12,154 bases of DNA, taken from NCBI GenBank assembly GCA_902385515.1, contig CABMGC010000044.1:1-12154 (forward strand), read 5' to 3'. The notes beneath the pieces are model-generated. The model was not told the DNA's origin and searched no databases. It worked only from the letters and a program-made list of their open reading frames with translations. This DNA is from an uncultured archaeon (GTDB taxonomy: Archaea > Micrarchaeota > Micrarchaeia > Micrarchaeales > CABMGC01). Made by a program: the position numbers and the translations under genes. Positions within the stretch are counted from its first letter, which is position 1. Every line of letters starts with the position of its first letter. This document shows positions 6,536 through 12,154 of the stretch, in pieces.

Positions 6536-6570
6536 ACGCAGTAGTAATGTTATTTATACTTGCTCTGCGT
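6536..6570 (+). repeat. Inverted repeat bracketing the hicBA TATA box
   Basis: ACGCAG at 6536-6541 and CTGCGT at 6565-6570 form a 6-bp inverted repeat whose spacer contains the likely TATA box. A further CTGCGT copy lies at 6500-6505. The placement suits a repressor operator for the toxin-antitoxin genes, but the arms are short and could be chance. Confidence 0.3.
6548..6559 (+). promoter_or_regulatory. Probable TATA box for hicBA
   Basis: TTATTTATACTT is centred about 26 bp upstream of the ATG at 6580. That distance would place the transcription start at or next to the start codon, a leaderless arrangement common in Archaea. It also argues against translation from the in-frame ATG at 6547. 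Confidence 0.5.
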
Positions 6571-6579
6571 AATACACGC

Positions 6580-6792
6580 ATGCAGTACAGGGTGCTACTT
6601 GAGAAGGATGAGGATGGAGTCTATATAGTTTCAGTGCCAGCTTTGCCTGGTTGCGTTTCTGACGGTAGAACCAGAAAAGAAGCACTCAGGAATATAAAGG
6701 ATGCCATGGCGGGTTACTTGACCAGCCTAAAGAAACATAACGAACCAATACCCCCTTCTATCTACGAAGAGATAGTTGAGATACGTGCCTAA
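6580..6792 (+). CDS. hicB: HicB-family antitoxin
   Basis: A 70-residue HicB antitoxin with a partial RNase H-like fold. It begins MQYRVLLEKDEDGVYIVSVP. It then carries the family hallmark ALPGCVSDGRTRKEALRNIK (21-40) and an amphipathic helix, ending near EPIPPSIYEE. HicB binds and neutralises the HicA mRNA interferase encoded just downstream. It is the short form: the C-terminal helix-turn-helix or ribbon-helix-helix domain that lets longer HicB proteins repress their own promoter is absent. The ATG at 6580 is preferred because the TATA-like element overlaps the 11-codon upstream extension that starts at 6547. Its codons are clearly AT-richer than those of neighbouring genes, which suggests horizontal acquisition. 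The 3' end overlaps hicA by 8 bp, implying coupled translation. Confidence 0.88.
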   Translation: MQYRVLLEKDEDGVYIVSVPALPGCVSDGRTRKEALRNIKDAMAGYLTSLKKHNEPIPPSIYEEIVEIRA

Positions 6793-7012
6793 AATTCCCT
6801 TGCTTTCATGGCAAGATATAGTCAAAGCTCTTTCTAAGTCAGGCTATGAAATAGACCACCAGACAGGCAGCCACATCATATTGCGAAATAGAAATCCGCC
6901 TTATAGAAGGGCAGTGGTACCCCACCATAAAGAAGTGCCAAGGGGCACTTTAAGAGCAATCATCAGGGAAGCTGGACTGGAAGTGGAAGAATTTGTCAAA
7001 CTGCTAAACTGA
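6785..7012 (+). CDS. hicA: HicA-family toxin (mRNA interferase, dsRBD-like)
   Basis: A 75-residue HicA toxin. The sequence follows the family closely: MPKIPLLSWQDIVKALSKSG, then a GYEI-x4-GSHIILR segment with the catalytic His at about residue 30, the strand AVVPHHKEVPRGTLRAII, and the C-terminal helix EAGLEVEEFVKLL. HicA proteins have a double-stranded-RNA-binding-like fold and cut mRNA, inhibiting translation until HicB binds them. The catalytic His is present, so the toxin is probably functional. GTG 6785 is chosen because the protein then begins M-P-K-I-P, typical of the family, and overlaps the hicB stop codon; a TTG at 6776 would add three residues. The antitoxin-first gene order is one of the two known arrangements. 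AT-rich like hicB. Confidence 0.9.
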   Translation: MPKIPLLSWQDIVKALSKSGYEIDHQTGSHIILRNRNPPYRRAVVPHHKEVPRGTLRAIIREAGLEVEEFVKLLN

Positions 7013-7018
7013 AATGTT

Positions 7019-7024
7019 AGGTGA
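7019..7024 (+). promoter_or_regulatory. Shine-Dalgarno site of the phosphoglucose isomerase gene
   Basis: AGGTGA matches the archaeal anti-SD-pairing sequence and sits 8 nt before ATG 7033. It decides that start over the in-frame GTG at 7021, which lies within the site itself. It also suggests translation from an internal or longer transcript rather than a leaderless one. Confidence 0.65.
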
Positions 7025-7032
7025 CGATTATT

Positions 7033-7794
7033 ATGAAAATAAAAAACGGGTCATTGCCTATCGAATGGGACACCGAAGAAAGCAGGCTCTATTCCGAAGG
7101 ACGCGCATTGGAGAGCTCAGTCCGGAAGCTCGGCGACATGAAGGAGGTGCTTCACGACAGGAGGCTTGCCGAAAGCGGGGACATGACGCAGGTTCTCTAC
7201 TACATGCACAGGGACGTTCGCAGGGAACGGGATGCCGAGACGTTCAGGAACGCCCGCCGCAGATACGACATAACAGTCATACCTCCCGCAACTCTGGGCG
7301 ACGAACTCGTGAAGACCGTGGGCCACTATCACGAGCTCGCGCCAAAGGGAGTCAGCTTTACCGAGCTGTACGAGGTTCTAAGCGGCACCGCGCACTTCAT
7401 GATATATAGGCGCAAGAGGATCGGCGGAAAGGACCTGGACGACAGGATCGCGGAGGCGGTGCTGATTGAGGCGAAGGCCGGCCAGAAGGTATTCGTGCCT
7501 TCGGACTTCGGTCACGTCATGATAAACCCTTCGCGAGACGTCCTTGTAACGGACAACATCGTCGAATGGAAGTTCAAGAGCCTGTACGAGCCGGTCGGAA
7601 GGATGGGAGGGGCGCCTTATTTCGAGCTGGTCGACGGAACCGCCGTAAAGAATGCAAGATTCGCCGCGCTTCCCGCACTTGAGAAGGTCAGCGCCTCCGC
7701 GCACGCTCCGACCCTTGGCCTAAAACTCGGAAGGGACTGCATCTACGACCTTTTCGTAAGGTCGCCGCAGGGCTTCGGCTTCCTTGAGCCGTGA
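7033..7794 (+). CDS. pgiA: Cupin-type glucose-6-phosphate isomerase
   Basis: A 253-residue protein of the archaeal cupin PGI family, interconverting glucose 6-phosphate and fructose 6-phosphate in glycolysis/gluconeogenesis. The cupin metal site is clear: TVGHYHE gives ligands H98 and H100, TELYEVLSG gives E111, and PSDFGHVMIN gives H161, likely holding Fe or another divalent metal. The spacing between H100 and E111 is longer than in the Pyrococcus enzyme as I recall it, but the surrounding pattern (GHYH, then E-x-Y-E-V-L-x-G, then P-x-x-x-x-H-x-x-x-N) is conserved. About 60 extra residues follow the barrel and could form an additional C-terminal segment. The start is set by an AGGTGA Shine-Dalgarno 8 nt upstream. 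It begins 20 bp after hicA but in GC-rich codons, so the adjacency probably reflects insertion of hicBA rather than a functional link. Confidence 0.88.
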   Translation: MKIKNGSLPIEWDTEESRLYSEGRALESSVRKLGDMKEVLHDRRLAESGDMTQVLYYMHRDVRRERDAETFRNARRRYDITVIPPATLGDELVKTVGHYHELAPKGVSFTELYEVLSGTAHFMIYRRKRIGGKDLDDRIAEAVLIEAKAGQKVFVPSDFGHVMINPSRDVLVTDNIVEWKFKSLYEPVGRMGGAPYFELVDGTAVKNARFAALPALEKVSASAHAPTLGLKLGRDCIYDLFVRSPQGFGFLEP

Positions 7795-7803
7795 TCGGGG
7801 GCT

Positions 7804-9012
7804 TTAGGATTTTACGAACTCGTTGAGCAGCACTGTTGCGTACGAGCCTCCAGGCAGCTCGAATCTTAGGCGCACGTCCGTTCCGTTTTCTTCGACGCTG
7901 TGCGACAGGTTCTTCACGGGGGCGAGAAGAGCCCTGTACGATCCCCTGGTGCTGAGCTCGGGGATCGATTTCAGCTTGAAGTCCTCTTTTCGTATGCCTG
8001 CCCTTTCCATTAGGTCCCTGGTGTAGTCGCTTATGTCCTCTTCCTTCGTCTCGTAGCCGACCATGCACGAGAGCGGGAAATCGCCCGACTTCCCAGGATG
8101 GTCGACGTCAGGGAAGCCGTAGAAGTCCCTTTGCGCGTACGCGGGCGACTTGAAGTTGCGCTCCCTTATCCTCTGGTCGAGCTCGTCGTTGAAGACCTGG
8201 TCCTGGACCGCGTGAATCAGCATAAGAAGGAGGCCGCGCGGAAGCATCCTGAAAGCGTTGGCGTACCTGCCCTTGTTCTCGGCCAGATACGCGATGACGC
8301 TGCGCTCGCCCTTTAGGAACTTAGGAAAATAGGACAGGGCTTCCTTGTAGTCGCCCTCGTCGCGGAGCCTCCTCCTCGCTGCGACTATGTCCTCGTTGCG
8401 CTCGTTGGTTGTGCCAGTTAGGAACTCCAAGGCCGCCTCCTCAAGCTCGTTTCGCATGATCATCGTGCCGATCTTTGCGTTGTTTTGCCGCTCGCCGAAG
8501 CGCTGGGAGCCGAAGTAGTTCGGCATCGTGCCCCCGAGCTCCTCCGCTATGGCGTCCGCGGCGTTAGGGCTCGTGGCGGACCTTATGACCACGTCGAAGG
8601 CGTTGCCGAGGTTGGTGCCGAGCCTTACGCCGTCGCTGCGCCAGGATCCGTTTATCGAGATGTCCTTCATCCTTATGGAAGACATGTCGAAGGGCTCTGG
8701 ATGGAACACGCTGGCCAGCTGCACGGAGAGGGCGAACTTGTCCTTCGTGCCAGCGTAGCCCATCGACTTCCTGCCCCTTCCCATGCGCTTGGCTATGGCG
8801 AGCACAGCGTTGGAGGTATTCCAGTCCCGCTTCTCCAGGACGAACGTAATCTGCTTTCCGGCGGGTACCTCCTCCTCGTCCAATGACCTAGCGTCGTAGA
8901 CCTTGCCGGGCTCGAGAACGTGCCCCTTGGAGGTTATCTCTTTTACAACGAAGTCGTCAGGACTGCGCTTTATGGCCCCGCCGGTGCCCCCGTGGCCTGA
9001 AATGGTAAGCAT
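7804..9012 (-). CDS. truD: tRNA pseudouridine(13) synthase TruD
   Basis: A 402-residue TruD-family enzyme, which makes pseudouridine at tRNA position 13 (and position 35 in some Pus7-like relatives). Visible hallmarks are the N-terminal KRSPDDFVVKEI (15-26), the catalytic loop GYAGTKDKFA (85-94) with nucleophile D91, and NYFGSQRFG (165-173). A roughly 100-residue insertion region with many charged residues follows, and the C-terminal part ends in LRFELPGGSYATVLLNEFV. The ATG at 9039 would add nine residues, but the TATA box overlaps that codon, so transcription should begin downstream of it; ATG 9012 fits a leader of about 10 nt. The gene converges on pgiA with 9 bp between stop codons and diverges from the GGGPS operon. 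Confidence 0.93.
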   Translation of the reverse strand: MLTISGHGGTGGAIKRSPDDFVVKEITSKGHVLEPGKVYDARSLDEEEVPAGKQITFVLEKRDWNTSNAVLAIAKRMGRGRKSMGYAGTKDKFALSVQLASVFHPEPFDMSSIRMKDISINGSWRSDGVRLGTNLGNAFDVVIRSATSPNAADAIAEELGGTMPNYFGSQRFGERQNNAKIGTMIMRNELEEAALEFLTGTTNERNEDIVAARRRLRDEGDYKEALSYFPKFLKGERSVIAYLAENKGRYANAFRMLPRGLLLMLIHAVQDQVFNDELDQRIRERNFKSPAYAQRDFYGFPDVDHPGKSGDFPLSCMVGYETKEEDISDYTRDLMERAGIRKEDFKLKSIPELSTRGSYRALLAPVKNLSHSVEENGTDVRLRFELPGGSYATVLLNEFVKS

Positions 9013-9037
9013 GCAATCATTCAAAAAACTATTCGTC

Positions 9038-9054
9038 ATATATTATATATAACT
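9038..9054. promoter_or_regulatory. Bidirectional TATA region between truD and the GGGPS operon
   Basis: A 17-bp A/T tract built from repeated TATA units lies at the exact midpoint between ATG 9012 (minus) and ATG 9087 (plus). Leftward, a TATA box centred near 9046 is 34 bp from the truD ATG. Rightward, one centred near 9050 is about 37 bp from the ATG at 9087. No other TATA candidate exists in the 74-bp gap. Confidence 0.65.
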
Positions 9055-9086
9055 TGAGAGGTTACTTCTGACGGAAGCGTTAAGTG

Positions 9087-9905
9087 ATGCATTTGGAAGA
9101 GCACCCCATAGTCGGCAGGATTCTCTACAGGATCATAAGAAAGCACATAGCCGGCACGACCATGAGTTCGGCCATAGAGAAGGCCAAGGAGCTGAACGGC
9201 AAGAGCCTGCCGGTCTCCATATCGTTCCTAAGCGACGTCGCGAAGGACAGCTCAAAGGCCAAGTACGCCACGACCACGTACCTCGAGCTTATACGCAGGA
9301 TAGGCCGGATGGGGCTTCGGGCCAGCGTGCACGTGCCGCTCAGCCAGATAGGCATAGGCGTATCCGAGGAGGTGGCCTCCAGGAACGCGCGCGAGATACT
9401 CGGCACGGCGAACAAGTACGGGGTCTTCGTGTGGTTCGAGGTCTCGGGACCTGGCAGGAGGATGCCGAGGTTCCTTAAGGAGGCCAGGGGCATGGGCTAC
9501 GCGGTCGACGTCAACGAGGCCGCGGCATACCTGGGCAAGAACGCGGGCATAAAGTCGTTGAAGGTGATGTTCACAGGAAAGGCCCCTAAAAAGGAGGGCG
9601 CACCAGTATCGGTGGGAGTCAGGGAGATACTGAAGGACTCGAAGAACGTCGTGCTCCAGTCCGCTCCCGAAAGCATAGTCAAGGAGTTCACGAAGGGCAA
9701 GGACAAAAAGTCTGTGAGTTTCGAGTTCCTGCTGGGCTACAGCAAGAAGGCCATAGGGGACTTGGCCAAGAAGGGGGCGCGCACCAGTGTGTACGTGCCG
9801 TTCGGCAAGGACTGGACGCAGTACGCGATCGACAAGGTGCCTGAGAACTACGCGAGGTTCCTGGCTTCGACGCTGCTCAAGAAGAAGGGCTCGGACAAGG
9901 TGTAG
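9087..9905 (+). CDS. Proline dehydrogenase-like (PutA/ProDH barrel) protein, active site altered
   Basis: A 272-residue protein that follows the ProDH TIM-barrel family. It has an early IAGTTMSSAIEKAKELNGK helix (21-39), an LGE-like position reading LSD (48-50), and barrel strands at ASVHVPLSQIGIG and VFVWFEVSGPG. The typical C-terminal region reads VSFEFLLGYS (210-219), then SVYVPFGKDWTQY (234-246), then a helix ending PENYARFL. In proline dehydrogenases, Lys, Asp and a C-terminal Arg-Arg pair hold proline by FAD. Here the strand Lys is not seen, the iDmE-like strand reads WFEV, and the Arg pair is replaced by Asp-Lys before PEN. It may bind another ligand or lack activity. A GTG at 9084 is an alternative start. 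First gene of an operon with SDR and GGGPS. Confidence 0.65.
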   Translation: MHLEEHPIVGRILYRIIRKHIAGTTMSSAIEKAKELNGKSLPVSISFLSDVAKDSSKAKYATTTYLELIRRIGRMGLRASVHVPLSQIGIGVSEEVASRNAREILGTANKYGVFVWFEVSGPGRRMPRFLKEARGMGYAVDVNEAAAYLGKNAGIKSLKVMFTGKAPKKEGAPVSVGVREILKDSKNVVLQSAPESIVKEFTKGKDKKSVSFEFLLGYSKKAIGDLAKKGARTSVYVPFGKDWTQYAIDKVPENYARFLASTLLKKKGSDKV

Positions 9906-9907
9906 AG

Positions 9908-10897
9908 ATGCAGGCAAAAAAGGAGGACAATAAGAGCAAGAGAGTCGTTTTCGTCACCGGCGCGAGCGGCGGCCTGGGCACCGAACTGGTCAAGGCCCTG
10001 CTTGCCGAAGGAGACGAGGTCCGCTGCCTCATCCACACCAAGGAGACTCTGGTCCACATGCCCGTTGGCATAATACCGTTCGTCGGCAACCTCAACGACG
10101 AGCGGGTGCTTGTCGAGGCCTGCGACGGCGCAGACACGGTCTTCCACCTCGCAGCCATAGTCAGGGAGGCCAGGGTCAGGACGGACGAACTCATGCACGT
10201 CAACCTTGAAGGAACGAAGAACCTGCTCGCGGCATGCAAGCGCAGCAAGGTAAGGCACATCATATTCACGAGCACGATAGACGTCTACGGAAGGAAAAGG
10301 AAGGACATGATCAAGGAGTCGTCCAAGCTCACCCCGACGGACAAGTACGGATACAGCAAGATGCTCGCCGAGCGGGAGGTCATATCGAGCGGCGTCCCGT
10401 ACACCATACTCAGGATCTCGACGATATACGGGCCCGCGTTCAGGAAGTCCTTCTTCAAGGTTTTCAAGGCACTGCGCGCAAACAGCATGATCGTGATAGG
10501 CAGCGGCCAAAACCACCTTGCGTTGGTCAGCAGCGACGACGTGGTCGAGGCGATGGTCCTTGCCGAGAACAACAAGGCCTCGCTTGACAAGGTATACAAT
10601 CTCAGCGACGGGGTCACGTACACCCAGGAGTTCCTGATGCAGCTTGCCGCAAAATCGCTTGACGCGCCGAAGCCCACAAGGTACGTGAACGAGCTGCTGG
10701 TCAGGATGCTCGCGAGGCAGAGAAATCTCGAGAGCGACGAGCTGAGGTTCCTCACGTCGAACCGGATGATAGACATCAGCGCCATAAAGGCAGGCATAGG
10801 ATTCGCTCCAAAAGTCACCGTGGAGAAGGGAGTCAAGGAGCTGGCGATGATGTTCCTGGAGAAGTGCAAGGAGAGAAAAGCGGGTTTGTTGAAATGA
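9908..10897 (+). CDS. NAD(P)-dependent epimerase/dehydratase (extended SDR)
   Basis: A 329-residue extended short-chain dehydrogenase/reductase. The nucleotide-binding TGASGGLG (17-24) matches G-x-x-G-x-x-G after a beta strand. DTVFHLAAIV (76-85) carries the family's HxAA. The catalytic triad is TSTIDVYG (121-128, Thr or Ser) and YGYSK (147-151, Tyr and Lys). LRISTIYGP (168-176) and a 3'-end substrate-binding region follow. These enzymes act on nucleotide sugars, sterols or other keto/hydroxy substrates; the substrate cannot be read from sequence. It starts 2 bp after the ProDH-like stop, with GGTG at 9899-9902 as Shine-Dalgarno, and its TGA overlaps the ATG of GGGPS. The tight coupling raises the possibility of a role in isoprenoid or polar-lipid metabolism, which is inference only. 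Confidence 0.87.
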   Translation: MQAKKEDNKSKRVVFVTGASGGLGTELVKALLAEGDEVRCLIHTKETLVHMPVGIIPFVGNLNDERVLVEACDGADTVFHLAAIVREARVRTDELMHVNLEGTKNLLAACKRSKVRHIIFTSTIDVYGRKRKDMIKESSKLTPTDKYGYSKMLAEREVISSGVPYTILRISTIYGPAFRKSFFKVFKALRANSMIVIGSGQNHLALVSSDDVVEAMVLAENNKASLDKVYNLSDGVTYTQEFLMQLAAKSLDAPKPTRYVNELLVRMLARQRNLESDELRFLTSNRMIDISAIKAGIGFAPKVTVEKGVKELAMMFLEKCKERKAGLLK

Positions 10898-11688
10898 ACG
10901 TTAAAATTGGAAAAACCGAAAGGTACATTCACGAGAGACTTGAGGAGAAGGGAGCGCTGTTCTTCATGGACCTCGATCCCGTCGACTACGCGACACCAGA
11001 CGAGGCGATAAAGGTCGGCGTGGAGTCCGCGGAGAACGGGGCGGACGTCGTGCTAATTGGAGGCAGCACCGGAGCGCAGGGAGACCTGCTGGACTACGTG
11101 ACGAAGGGCATAAAGGACAAGGTGCACAATGTGCCGGTGGTGCTGTTCCCGGGCAACATAGCCACGCTTACAAGGCATGCCGACGCGGTCTACTTCATGT
11201 CCCTGCTTAACGCAAGGAACCCTTACTGGCTTATACAGGCCCACACTCTTTCGGCGCCGATAGTCAAGGGCATGGGCATAGAGGCGCTGCCGACCGGCTA
11301 CATAGTCGTCGCGCCAGGAGGAACGGTGGGCTGGGTCGGAGACGCGAACCTCGTCCCTAGGGAGAAGCCCAAGATAGCCGCGTCCCTTGCGCTCGCAGGA
11401 GAGTACCTCGGCCACAGGCTGATAGTCACCGACGCAGGGGCGAACCCACAGCTGCAGGGCTACGGCCACATACCGCTCGAGATGATAAGGATGGTCAAGA
11501 GCACGATATCCGTGCCATACATAGTCGGCGGAGGCATAAGGACCGTCGACGAGGTCAAGAGCGTCGTCAAAGCGGGTGCGGACTGCGTGCAGATCGGAAC
11601 CGCGATCGAGCAGGACAAGCAAGCCAAGAGCAAGGTCAAGCTGTTCGCCGAAGCGATAAAAGAGGAAGGCGCAAAGAAACTTAAGTGA
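10894..11688 (+). CDS. Geranylgeranylglyceryl phosphate synthase (GGGPS)
   Basis: A 264-residue TIM-barrel prenyltransferase that joins sn-glycerol 1-phosphate to geranylgeranyl diphosphate, forming the first ether bond of archaeal membrane lipids. Hallmarks are FFMDLDPVD (23-31), the phosphate-binding DVVLIGGSTGAQG (51-63), VVLFPGN (82-88), YFMSLLNARNPYWLIQAH (100-117), TGYIVVAPGGTVGWVGDA (134-151), TDAGAN (179-184), VPYIVGGGIRT (207-217) and CVQIGTAIE (231-239). The asparagine-rich NARNPYWLI segment and overall length suit the GGGPS/PcrB family's larger archaeal group. ATG 10894 overlaps the upstream stop as ATGA, indicating translational coupling, and begins a normal-length protein; an in-frame ATG at 10864 inside the SDR gene would add ten non-family residues. 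Mg2+-dependent and membrane-associated, by family knowledge. Confidence 0.95.
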   Translation: MNVKIGKTERYIHERLEEKGALFFMDLDPVDYATPDEAIKVGVESAENGADVVLIGGSTGAQGDLLDYVTKGIKDKVHNVPVVLFPGNIATLTRHADAVYFMSLLNARNPYWLIQAHTLSAPIVKGMGIEALPTGYIVVAPGGTVGWVGDANLVPREKPKIAASLALAGEYLGHRLIVTDAGANPQLQGYGHIPLEMIRMVKSTISVPYIVGGGIRTVDEVKSVVKAGADCVQIGTAIEQDKQAKSKVKLFAEAIKEEGAKKLK

Positions 11689-11738
11689 CAGGCAGCCAAA
11701 ACGGCATCCGAATCTGGATTGGCGGCCGCTCACGCAGA

Positions 11739-11749
11739 GGTATTAAAAT
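11739..11749 (+). promoter_or_regulatory. TATA box for the RqcH/NEMF gene
   Basis: GTATTAAAATG is centred about 34 bp before the ATG at 11779, the same spacing as at other genes in the window. The rest of the 90-bp gap after GGGPS shows no T-run terminator. Confidence 0.5.
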
Positions 11750-11778
11750 GTGGGACGCCAATATGTCATACTGATCAA

Positions 11779-12154
11779 ATGCGCGACATGGCGGCCATAG
11801 AAGTGAGGACTGTTGTCAACGAGCTTGACGGAAAGATGACTGGGGCGCACTTCAAGAACTTCTACGATTTCGGAGGGGGATCGTTCCTGCTCGCGGTGTC
11901 AAAGGAGGGCAAGGAGACCGACGTATTCATCAGGCTCATCAAGACGGTAAACGAGACCTTCTTCAAGGAGCAGGCGGTCGCGCCGACCGAGTTCGCCCTC
12001 AGGTTCAGGAAGATGCTGGACCACAAGAAGATCAAGTCGGTAAAGCAGCACGCGCTCGACCGCATAATAATAATCGCATTCGAGGGCCACGACGAGCCCA
12101 GGCTCATAATAGAGCTGTTCGGCAAGGGCAACCTGCTTATCGTAAGCAACGACG
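11779..12154 (+). CDS. RqcH/NEMF (Rqc2, NFACT) family protein, N-terminal part
   Basis: 125 codons of the N-terminal NFACT-N domain are present and the gene runs off the right edge. Recognisable elements are AIEVRTVVNELDG (6-18), DVFIRLIKT (48-56), PTEFALRFRKMLDHKKI (69-85), the conserved Asp-Arg of QHALDRIIIIAF (90-101, D94 and R95), and LIIELFGKGNLLIVS (109-123). Proteins of this family bind obstructed large ribosomal subunits carrying peptidyl-tRNA. In bacterial RqcH they recruit tRNA-Ala to add C-terminal alanine tails marking the chain for degradation; the Asp-Arg pair needed there is kept. ATG 11779 fits the TATA spacing; ATG 11788 is a close alternative. A separate promoter and the absence of overlap indicate it is not part of the GGGPS operon. 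Confidence 0.85.
   Translation, partial: MRDMAAIEVRTVVNELDGKMTGAHFKNFYDFGGGSFLLAVSKEGKETDVFIRLIKTVNETFFKEQAVAPTEFALRFRKMLDHKKIKSVKQHALDRIIIIAFEGHDEPRLIIELFGKGNLLIVSND

Noticed and set aside
6547..6579. Upstream ATG adding 11 residues to HicB
   Set aside because: The extension overlaps a TATA-like element and is not part of the HicB family sequence, which normally begins near the YRVLLE strand.
6475..7020. Integrated mobile element with the tRNA 3' end as attachment site
   Set aside because: I found no repeated copy of the tRNA 3' end downstream of hicBA and no integrase gene in the window.
10864..10893. Earlier ATG for GGGPS inside the SDR gene
   Set aside because: The ATGA overlap at 10894 gives a normal-length protein beginning at the family's usual N-terminus; the ten extra residues are out-of-frame SDR sequence.
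9252..11733. Several 215-226-codon minus-strand frames opposite the ProDH-like, SDR and GGGPS genes
   Set aside because: All lie within well-supported genes, and their lengths are explained by high GC. None has a family signature.
1..12154. CRISPR arrays, insertion sequences, long direct repeats, rRNA genes
   Set aside because: Scanning by eye found no regularly spaced repeats, transposase motifs or rRNA-like sequence.

Overview
This 12.2-kb window comes from an archaeon. The diagnostic genes are geranylgeranylglyceryl phosphate synthase (archaeal membrane lipids), a stand-alone archaeal NAC alpha-like protein, a DUF424 protein, a cupin-type phosphoglucose isomerase, TruD and an archaeal RqcH/NEMF homologue. 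TATA boxes replace bacterial -35/-10 promoters, and a tRNA gene appears to carry a small intron. Coding sequence is GC-rich with heavy use of AGG and ATA codons. The lineage cannot be fixed by eye; a DPANN-type or other small-genome archaeon is possible but is a guess.

Layout. (1) 1-2066, minus strand: a GNAT-like protein and a cytoplasmic-looking M23/LytM-fold protein form a probable two-gene operon. A SAM-dependent methyltransferase with its own TATA box follows and runs off the left edge. (2) 2217-3995, plus strand: an unrecognised 229-residue protein, then a divergent PPP-family protein phosphatase. (3) 4050-6270: NAC on the plus strand converges on a minus-strand pair, a membrane GT2 glycosyltransferase and DUF424. 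(4) 6375-7012: a tRNA-Ser(CGA) with an inferred 14-nt non-canonical intron, followed by an AT-richer HicB-HicA toxin-antitoxin module. (5) 7033-9012: phosphoglucose isomerase (with a visible Shine-Dalgarno) converging on truD. (6) 9087-11688: an operon of a degenerate proline-dehydrogenase-like protein, an extended SDR and GGGP synthase, divergently transcribed from truD across one compact AT-rich promoter. (7) 11779 to the end: the N-terminal part of an RqcH/NEMF protein.

How the genes relate. Most are housekeeping: translation and nascent-chain handling (NAC, RqcH, TruD, tRNA-Ser), central sugar metabolism (PGI), lipid synthesis (GGGPS) and cell-surface or polysaccharide synthesis (GT2). 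The accessory elements are HicBA, the unknown protein beside the PPP phosphatase, and the LytM-fold protein in an organism expected to lack murein. TATA centres lie about 34-37 bp before several start codons, which implies leaders of roughly 10 nt. I used this spacing to choose starts for truD and several other genes.

Nothing here is clearly a new defence or mobile system. The best leads are the odd tRNA intron, the proline-dehydrogenase-like barrel that has lost substrate-binding residues yet sits in the GGGPS operon, and the archaeal LytM-fold protein without a signal peptide.
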